NCBI RefSeq assembly: GCF_034259325.1
Contig: NZ_JAXIVS010000012.1
Coordinates: 62,001 to 126,000, forward strand
Length of the DNA stretch: 64,000 nt
Direction of reading: 5' to 3'
Source: Hyalangium ruber
Lineage (GTDB): Bacteria; Myxococcota; Myxococcia; Myxococcales; Myxococcaceae
The translations under genes and the position numbers were made by a program. Shown here piece by piece: positions 58,383 through 64,000 of the stretch (the stretch's first letter is position 1; each line of letters begins with the position of its first letter). The notes beneath the pieces were generated by a model. The model saw only the letters and a program-made list of their open reading frames with translations. It was not told where the DNA came from and ran no database searches.

Positions 58383-59459
58383 CTACAAGCCGCTGCGCGC
58401 CATCTTCAGCAGGCAGCGAGCAATCTTCCGGCCGTCGTGTCGGATCTTGGACCCCTCCTTGAGGAGGTCCGCCTCCACGGGGATGACGCCCGCGGTAATC
58501 AGCTCGCGGCGATCCACGGGAATCACGTAGGCACCCTTGCGCGCGTAGCGCTGGATGGACTCAGGAGGAGGCGTCGTGCCGTTGATGAGCACCGCGTCCA
58601 GCACCGGCCCGGCGTGCTCGATGATGGCGCGGACGTGGTCCAGGCACGTCATGCCGTCCGTCTCCCCGGGCTGAGTCATGAGGTTGGCCACCATGACCTT
58701 GAGCGCCCGCGTCTCCTGCAGCGCCTGGGCCACCCCGTCCACCAGCAGGTTGGGAATAACGCTCGAGTAGAGCGAGCCCGGGCCGATGACGATGAGGTCC
58801 GCGCTGTGGATGGCCTCCAGCAGCCCCTCGGAGGGCGGAGGCGAACGCGGGCTGAGCGACACCCGGTGAACCCGGCCCTGGGCGCGGACGATGTTGCGCT
58901 CGCCCACCACCTCGGTGGCGTCCGTCATCTTCGCCACGAGCTGGACCGGCGCCAGCGTACACGGCAGCACCTGGCCCCGCGCCCCGAGCATCTCCGCGGA
59001 GACGCGCACCGCCTCCATGAAGTCGCCCTTCAGCTCCGCCAGCGCGGCGATGAGCAGGTTGCCCACCGCGTGCCCAGCCAGGCCCTTGGCCCCGCCAAAG
59101 CGGTACTGGAACACCTCGGCCAGCGCCGTCTTGCCGCCCGCCAGCGCCACCAGGCAGTTGCGGACATCGCCCGGAGGCAGCACGCCCTGAGAGCGGCGCA
59201 GGCGACCGGAGCTGCCCCCGTCATCGCTCATGGTGACGACGGCGGTGATGTCCACGCCCGGGTCCCCGGGCTTCGGGTCCGCCTTGCGCGCCAGGCCCCG
59301 GAGCACCACCGGGAGCCCCGTGCCGCCGCCCATGGCGACGATGCGCGTGGGGCGTTGCACCTGAGGCTGTAGCAGCTCATTGCGCCCCCGCTGCTGGGCG
59401 CGCCTCGCCTCCTCACTCCATGCCTCCTGCAGAGACGAATCCAGATCCATCGCCGACAT
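58383..59459 (-). CDS. exoF: YvcK/CofD-fold protein (ExoF)
   Basis: The 358-residue protein contains the YvcK-family nucleotide-sugar-binding pattern GGGTGLPVVLRGL (residues 44-56), TMSDDGGSSGRLRR, LPPGDVRNCLVALAG and IVIGPGSLYSSVIPNLLV. YvcK proteins bind UDP-sugars and influence wall metabolism; the CofD fold transfers phospho-groups. ATG 59459 is preferred for its GGGAAGGGG Shine-Dalgarno; a GTG at 59504 would add 15 residues. It is exoF by position. Confidence 0.87.
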   Translation of the reverse strand: MSAMDLDSSLQEAWSEEARRAQQRGRNELLQPQVQRPTRIVAMGGGTGLPVVLRGLARKADPKPGDPGVDITAVVTMSDDGGSSGRLRRSQGVLPPGDVRNCLVALAGGKTALAEVFQYRFGGAKGLAGHAVGNLLIAALAELKGDFMEAVRVSAEMLGARGQVLPCTLAPVQLVAKMTDATEVVGERNIVRAQGRVHRVSLSPRSPPPSEGLLEAIHSADLIVIGPGSLYSSVIPNLLVDGVAQALQETRALKVMVANLMTQPGETDGMTCLDHVRAIIEHAGPVLDAVLINGTTPPPESIQRYARKGAYVIPVDRRELITAGVIPVEADLLKEGSKIRHDGRKIARCLLKMARSGL

Positions 59460-59519
59460 GCCCCGACCCCTTCCCACCCGCTCCACGATGCCCACTCCAC
59501 TCACTCGCCAACCGCCCGA

Positions 59520-60890
59520 CTACCGCGCTCCCCTCCCGAGCAGCACGTGCCGCACGGTGTGGAAGATGATGCCGATGTCCAGGAACAGCGACCCGTTCTT
59601 CACGTAATACAGGTCGAACTCGAGCTTGTTGCGCGCGTCCTCCACCGAGGCGCCGTACGGGTAGCAGATCTGCGCCCACCCGGTGATGCCCGGCTTGACC
59701 GCCTCGCGCAGCCCGTAGAAGGGAATCTGCTTCTTGAGCTGCTCGACGAAGACCGGGCGCTCGGGCCGCGGCCCCACGAAGCTCATGTCGCCCACCAGCA
59801 CGTTGAGCACCTGCGGAATCTCGTCGATGCGCGTCTTGCGGATGAAGCGACCCACCCGCGTGACGCGGTCGTCATTGGTGCGCGCCCACACCGCGCCGTC
59901 CTTCTCCGCGTCGGTGCGCATGCTGCGGAACTTCCACAGCCAGTAGGACTTGCCGCTGATGCCCACGCGCTCCTGGCGATAGAAGAGCGGGCCCTTCGAG
60001 TCGAGCTTGATGGCCACGGCCACCAGCACCAGGAAGGGCGAGGCCAGGAGCAGCAGCAGCGAGGCCACGGCCACGTCGAACACCCGCTTGAAGGCCCGCC
60101 GCACCGGCGACACGGTCAGCTCATCGGCGAAGGCGAAGTCGCTGGCGCGCAGGAACTGCACGGGGATGCGGCGCAGCACGCGCTCGCAGAAACCCGCCGC
60201 GTCATACACGCGCATGCCCGACAACCGGCAGCGCAGCAGCGAGTCCACCCAGTTGGCGCCGCGCATGTCATCGGCGGCCTGCACCACGTACTCGACCTTC
60301 AGGCGCGTGGCCATCTCGTCCAACGCCCCCACGCCGTCGCGGCGCGGATCCACCATGGCCACCACGCGGTAGCTGCCCTCGCCACCTTCCTCGATGGCCT
60401 TGGCCACGGCGCGCGCCTTGAAGCCGTCCCCAATCAGCAGCACCGGCGAGGGAGCCCCCACCACCGCGCGCAGCGACACGCGCACCGCCATGGTGCCGGC
60501 CAGCGCGCCCATCGCGCCACCCAGCAGCGTGCCGGGAGGCAGCTGCACCGGGTACACCAGCGGCACCGCGAGCATCGCGATGCCCACTACCGCCGCGGTG
60601 ACACCCGCAGCCTTCAGGAAGCGATAGCCGCGCTGCCGATCCTCGGCGGCCACGCGCAGGTCATACAGGTCCAACAGGTACAGCGTGAACTGGAAGGCGA
60701 GCACGAACGCCGCGCTCAGCACCAGCAGCGTCGGCCCCATCGCCATCAGCGGCGGCCGAGTCCCCGCTGGCGCGAACATCCACGCGCACCCCGCGGCACC
60801 CAGCACACAGGCCAGGGCAATCGCCGAGCTCTCGGCGAGAAAGAACGTGAGTTTCCTGGCAGAGAAATAATGGTGAAAAACCCGAAGCAC
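59520..60890 (-). CDS. exoE: Polyprenyl glycosylphosphotransferase, coat-repeat initiator (ExoE)
   Basis: With the GTG at 60890 (GGAGGG upstream) the 456-residue protein has four to five N-terminal membrane helices, a CoA-binding-like domain ([20 protein letters not shown]) and the C-terminal WbaP-type sugar transferase ([62 protein letters not shown]). It transfers hexose-1-phosphate to undecaprenyl phosphate, starting the repeat unit. In M. xanthus ExoE initiates spore-coat polymer. Confidence 0.9.
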   Translation of the reverse strand: MLRVFHHYFSARKLTFFLAESSAIALACVLGAAGCAWMFAPAGTRPPLMAMGPTLLVLSAAFVLAFQFTLYLLDLYDLRVAAEDRQRGYRFLKAAGVTAAVVGIAMLAVPLVYPVQLPPGTLLGGAMGALAGTMAVRVSLRAVVGAPSPVLLIGDGFKARAVAKAIEEGGEGSYRVVAMVDPRRDGVGALDEMATRLKVEYVVQAADDMRGANWVDSLLRCRLSGMRVYDAAGFCERVLRRIPVQFLRASDFAFADELTVSPVRRAFKRVFDVAVASLLLLLASPFLVLVAVAIKLDSKGPLFYRQERVGISGKSYWLWKFRSMRTDAEKDGAVWARTNDDRVTRVGRFIRKTRIDEIPQVLNVLVGDMSFVGPRPERPVFVEQLKKQIPFYGLREAVKPGITGWAQICYPYGASVEDARNKLEFDLYYVKNGSLFLDIGIIFHTVRHVLLGRGAR

Positions 60891-60945
60891 GCTCAACCCT
60901 CCAACCCACCCACCGGAATCGACAGCCCCATCGCGCTCGACAAAC

Positions 60946-60983
60946 CCCCACCGCCCTCCCTGCGCGAGCGGAGAGCGGTGGGG
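60946..60983 (-). other. Stem-loop between exoD and exoE
   Basis: CCCCACCG (60946-60953) and CGGTGGGG (60976-60983) form a perfect 8-bp stem, extended by C-G and a second CTCC/GGAG pairing inside. It lies in the 106-base gap between exoD and exoE on the transcribed strand. A short GTTTGT follows. It may attenuate or protect the operon transcript; no activity is proven. Confidence 0.45.
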
Positions 60984-60996
60984 CACCACAACCTCA

Positions 60997-61737
60997 TTAC
61001 TTCTTGATGTAGTTCTTCAGGTACGGAGTGGTGCTCACCTCCGCCCCGTTCAGCACGCAGCCCAGGAGCGGCGCGCCGCCGAGCTGCTCCACCGCCTGGT
61101 TCACCGCCTTGGTCGGCGTGACGTTGGCGCGAACCACCATCATCACCCCGTCGGTCTGGTGGGCCAGGATGCCCGCATCCGCGAAGGGCAGCGTGGGCGG
61201 CAGGTCGATGTACACCTCCTCGAAGTTGTCGCGCACCGCCTTGAGGAACTGCTTCATCTTCCCACTGGCCAGCACCTGCGTCGGCTCCTCGGGCGTCCCC
61301 CCCGCGGGGATGACCGCCAGCCGCGTGGCGTGGAAGCGCCGCACCACGTCCCGCACCTGGCACTCGTCGTCGGTCAGCAGCTCCGACAGACCCTTCTGGG
61401 CACGGATGCCCAGGGTGGTGGCCACCTGGCAGCGCCGCAGATCCGCGTCGATCAGCAGGATGCGCCGATCCGGATTGGCCCGCGCCGCCGCCAGCGCCAG
61501 GTTCACCGCCGTCACCGTCTTGCCCTCACCGGGCATCGCCGAGGTGAAGGCAATCACCTTCATCGGCTTCACTTCCCGCATCCGCTCCAGCCGGTAGTAC
61601 AGCGTCCGGTACTGCTCGGCCGCCGCCGAGGCCGGGGCCGTCAGGGTCACCACCCGACGGTCCACGGCGTTCGGGTTTCCCGCTGATTCGTCCACCCGAG
61701 GAAGGAAGTTGCCCGCCCGCTCTATCGTCCTGTCCAT
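60997..61737 (-). CDS. exoD: Cytoplasmic bacterial tyrosine kinase (ExoD/BtkA)
   Basis: The 246-residue BY-kinase has Walker A AMPGEGKT (67-74), Walker A-prime ILLIDADLRR (93-102) and Walker B VYIDLPP. Its C-terminus has Tyr239 and Tyr243 (TTPYLKNYIKK), a short cluster for autophosphorylation. In M. xanthus BtkA/ExoD needs the separate Wzc-like membrane protein ExoC, and here too the kinase and transmembrane parts are separate genes. It regulates polymer length or export during sporulation. Confidence 0.92.
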   Translation of the reverse strand: MDRTIERAGNFLPRVDESAGNPNAVDRRVVTLTAPASAAAEQYRTLYYRLERMREVKPMKVIAFTSAMPGEGKTVTAVNLALAAARANPDRRILLIDADLRRCQVATTLGIRAQKGLSELLTDDECQVRDVVRRFHATRLAVIPAGGTPEEPTQVLASGKMKQFLKAVRDNFEEVYIDLPPTLPFADAGILAHQTDGVMMVVRANVTPTKAVNQAVEQLGGAPLLGCVLNGAEVSTTPYLKNYIKK

Positions 61738-61766
61738 TTCCGTCTCCCTCAGTCCTTTTTTCAGCC

Positions 61767-63176
61767 TCAGTTCAGTGTGGTCGGGGAAGAAATCCCGTTC
61801 CGCGTACCGGACGAAGGCATCAACACCCGCTTCTCCGTCTTACCTTGCATGTTCGGGACCACCGCCAGCACCGGCAGGGTGAGCCGCTCGCGCAGCTCGT
61901 GCCCGTCGCGGATGCTGTCGTCGCGCATCTCGAGCACCACGCCGGTGAGCACGCCCAGGCCCAGGGCCACCAGCAGCGCGATCAGCATGCCGGCCAGGCG
62001 ATCCGGCCGAGCAGGCGTGACGGGCACGCCCGCCGGGGAGATGACGTTGAAGAGGCTCTTGGAGCTCTTGGCCTCCAGCTCCTCGGCGATCTCCGCCTCC
62101 ACCTTGCGCGACACCACGCTCTGGTACTTGGTGCGGGCGATCTCGTAGTCGCGGTTCATCACCGCCAGCTCGTGGGCCCACTTCGGGGTGTTGTCCAGGC
62201 GCTTCTGGTACATCTCCGCGTCCTTCTGCAGGCCCTGGATCTCCGCCTGGATGTTCTCGATCAGGGTGCCCACGCGGGTGCGCTCGTTGCGCTCGGCCAC
62301 CATGCGGCCCTCGGCGTCCTTGCGCTTGCCGGCCATGGTCTCCAGCTCGCTGTTGAGGCGCTTCACCTCGGGGTGGTCCTCCGTCCACGAGGTGCGGGCG
62401 GCGACCAGGGCGCGGGTGAGCCCGTTCTCGGCGGCCTCGAGGCGACCGGCCTCGCTGTCCGCGGCGTTACGGGCACGGGCCAGGTCCGAACGGCGGGCCT
62501 CGGCCACGCGCAGCTCCTCGGACTTGGTCTGCATCAGGTGGCTGATGCGCTCCAGGCCGCGCATGTTCATCTCGATCTGCTCGGGCAGCTCACCGCCGTG
62601 GCGAATCTTGAACTCGGCGATGCTGCGCTCCCACTTGGACACGTCCTGGGCCAGCGCATCCATCTCGCCCTTGAAGAGCTCGGTGGCGCGCCGGGCCTGG
62701 GCCTGACGCAGCTTGAGCGTCTCCTCCGCGAAGAGGGCCGGCAGCCGGTTGGCCACCTGCGAGGCCACGTTCGGATCGCGGTTCGCGTACGTCAGCTCGA
62801 AGGCGTTCTCACCCTCGACGCGAATCGTGAGGTCCTTGCGCATCTGCGCCACCGCGTGCTCCATCCCCTTCTCGGAGACGATCTCCGGGTAGAGGTTCAT
62901 CTCCTCGATGGCCTTCTGGAGCACCGGCCGCGCCATCAGCTCCTGGCGCACGGTGAGCAGGCGCTGTTCGATCAGCTCGCTCACGGTGCGCTGCACCATC
63001 TCCTCGCCGGGCCGCTGTGGCTCCACGCGGACCACCGAAGACGCCTCGTACATGCTCGGCCGGGTCATTACGACGGCCGCTCCCACCGCGAAAACCGCTG
63101 CTGCGATGGCCCCCACCAGTGCCTTGCGGCGCCACAGGGCCACGAGCACCTGGTCCGCCGTCATCCCACGCTCCAT
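61767..63176 (-). CDS. exoC: Wzc-type polysaccharide co-polymerase without kinase domain (ExoC)
   Basis: The ATG at 63176 follows GGAGGAGGAG. The 469-residue protein has a membrane helix at about 20-40 (LVGAIAAAVFAVGAAVVM), a long periplasmic coiled coil (about 170-370, with RRATELFKGEMDALAQDVSK) and a second helix (LAGMLIALLVALGLGVLTGV) preceded by the proline-rich ISPAGVPVTPARPD. There is no Walker motif. It controls chain length and activates ExoD. The downstream gene is exoD, 29 bases away. Confidence 0.92.
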   Translation of the reverse strand: MERGMTADQVLVALWRRKALVGAIAAAVFAVGAAVVMTRPSMYEASSVVRVEPQRPGEEMVQRTVSELIEQRLLTVRQELMARPVLQKAIEEMNLYPEIVSEKGMEHAVAQMRKDLTIRVEGENAFELTYANRDPNVASQVANRLPALFAEETLKLRQAQARRATELFKGEMDALAQDVSKWERSIAEFKIRHGGELPEQIEMNMRGLERISHLMQTKSEELRVAEARRSDLARARNAADSEAGRLEAAENGLTRALVAARTSWTEDHPEVKRLNSELETMAGKRKDAEGRMVAERNERTRVGTLIENIQAEIQGLQKDAEMYQKRLDNTPKWAHELAVMNRDYEIARTKYQSVVSRKVEAEIAEELEAKSSKSLFNVISPAGVPVTPARPDRLAGMLIALLVALGLGVLTGVVLEMRDDSIRDGHELRERLTLPVLAVVPNMQGKTEKRVLMPSSGTRNGISSPTTLN

Positions 63177-63205
63177 GATCCGCTCCTCCTCCTTACACAG
63201 GTGCA

Positions 63206-64000
63206 CTACCAAGCCGAGAGCATCAACCGAACCGCAGCGACGTTGCGTGCCAGGTCATCGACTCCGGCCGCTTCCTCGTCCGCGCCCACCTGGGCGATGC
63301 GGTCCACAGCCCCTTGCAGCGTCAGGTACCGGTTGAGCCGGTACTCGATGCCGCCTCCCACTGCATACCCTTGCGAAACGAACTCCGTGTTCTTCAGGCT
63401 GAAGGCGCCCTCCCCCGGCGCGCGGCCGTTTCGGAAGAAGCTGCCCCCGCCGTACACCGACCACCTGGCGTTGAAGCGCCGCGCGAGAACCAGCGAGGCG
63501 TAGTCCGCCCACAACGTGTTGGTGAAGCCGCTGGCGCCCACCAGGTCATGCCCCAGCGTGAACCCCACATCGAACAGCTCCCCCTCGCGCGCCAGCTCCA
63601 CCGCGATGCGAGGCAGCACTTCCACCTTCCCCGGCTCGGGGCGATAGAGGACGGGCCCACCGCGCAGCGTGAGCGTCGTCGGCCGCGTCAGCCGGTAGCG
63701 CAGGCCCGCGAAGGCACCGTGCGCGTCCGAGAAGGAGTCCCCGAAGAGGAAGCCCTGGTAGCGGTACTCGAGCCCCAGCGTGAGCCGCCGGGTGCTGCGG
63801 TACCAGGCCTCCAGCGTGGGCGTGTGAACGAAGCCCGGCTCACGGCCCTCCTCGTAGACCTTGGCGCCCTCGAAGGCATAGGTGGCGCGCACATCCAGCC
63901 GCTGCGTGACACGGCCCGACAGGCCGAGCCGCGCCTTGCCGTACACGATGGGCTCCAGCGAGCGCGCCAGGCCATCGCGAGGCAGGGACGTCGGATCCGT
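63206..64000 (-). CDS. exoB: Outer-membrane beta-barrel protein of the coat locus (ExoB), cut by window edge
   Basis: The frame is open to the right edge, so only the C-terminal 264 residues are present. They form amphipathic strands with aromatic girdles (LTLGLEYRYQGFLFGDSFSD, ARRFNARWSVYGGGSFFRN, GGGIEYRLNRYLTLQGAVDR) and end in LSAW, typical of outer-membrane barrels. In M. xanthus exoB follows the OPX gene exoA and is needed for coat export. exoA should lie just beyond 64000. The internal GTG at 63946 is not the real start. Confidence 0.85.
   Translation of the reverse strand, partial: TDPTSLPRDGLARSLEPIVYGKARLGLSGRVTQRLDVRATYAFEGAKVYEEGREPGFVHTPTLEAWYRSTRRLTLGLEYRYQGFLFGDSFSDAHGAFAGLRYRLTRPTTLTLRGGPVLYRPEPGKVEVLPRIAVELAREGELFDVGFTLGHDLVGASGFTNTLWADYASLVLARRFNARWSVYGGGSFFRNGRAPGEGAFSLKNTEFVSQGYAVGGGIEYRLNRYLTLQGAVDRIAQVGADEEAAGVDDLARNVAAVRLMLSAW

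Noticed and set aside
1-64000. CRISPR arrays, insertion sequences or prophage segments
   Set aside because: No regularly spaced repeats, transposase or integrase motifs, or attachment-site repeats were seen; the window is chromosomal housekeeping and accessory genes.

Overview
The window is high-GC, densely packed DNA from a delta-proteobacterial predator lineage, almost certainly a myxobacterium of the Cystobacterineae (Myxococcus/Cystobacter/Archangium/Stigmatella group; genus not resolved). The evidence is a near-complete copy of the Myxococcus-type spore-coat exo locus in the same gene order (exoB-I and exoL-P), a eukaryote-like Ser/Thr kinase, many lipoproteins, abundant GTG starts and a strong sigma-54-type promoter. 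No tRNA, rRNA, insertion sequence, prophage or CRISPR array was seen. No gene-free stretch exceeds 300 bases; the largest are 32104-32370 (holds a terminator), 21550-21798 (holds a LexA-like palindrome), 45293-45507 (holds a -24/-12 promoter) and 3356-3556 (holds the str promoter).

Layout. 1-3462: str operon on the minus strand (rpsL-rpsG-fusA-tuf) with a clear sigma-70 promoter. 3557-4767: rimI and a SurA-like chaperone. 4884-13068 (plus): dnaJ, a HEAT-repeat protein, a GAF hybrid histidine kinase, argS and plsB. 13085-16098 (minus): tightly coupled beta-barrel, 13-heme cytochrome and lipoprotein, a possible trans-outer-membrane electron conduit. 16207-18739 (plus): CPBP protease, then a MoaD/ThiS-like protein paired with a six-Asp-box protein. 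18744-21549 (minus): small protein, membrane-fused subtilase and a catalytically degenerate alpha/beta hydrolase. 21799-23822 (plus): two paralogous small chaperone-like proteins flanking a lipase-like protein, downstream of a LexA-like box; this is the best candidate for an undescribed system. 23832-32913: RNA methyltransferase, HAD phosphatase, an unknown helical protein, corA with a possible Shine-Dalgarno-sequestering leader, hydrolases, lipoproteins, dipeptidase and kinase. 33096-34747 (minus): two tandem cytochrome-like lipoproteins with CX3CH in place of CX2CH. 34855-36533 (plus): thiS-thiG-thiE, carrying an 87-bp tandem duplication that creates a chimeric micro-ORF. 36556-39669: DUF4129/DUF4350 membrane module.

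39691-45292 (minus) is exoP-O-N-M-L and 54796-64000 (minus) is exoI-H-G-F-E-D-C-B. Together they cover priming sugar transfer, flipping, chain-length control, tyrosine kinase signalling, deacetylation and acyl/amino modification of the spore-coat polysaccharide; exoA lies beyond the right edge. Between them, on the opposite strand, sits the full System I cytochrome c maturation set ccmABCDEFG plus ccmHI (46660-54792). That pathway would supply covalent heme to the 13-heme cytochrome and perhaps to the CX3CH proteins in the same window.

Gene functions are read from motifs and family knowledge, without database searches. Start codons were revised wherever a Shine-Dalgarno sequence, signal peptide or overlap argued for a shorter reading frame.
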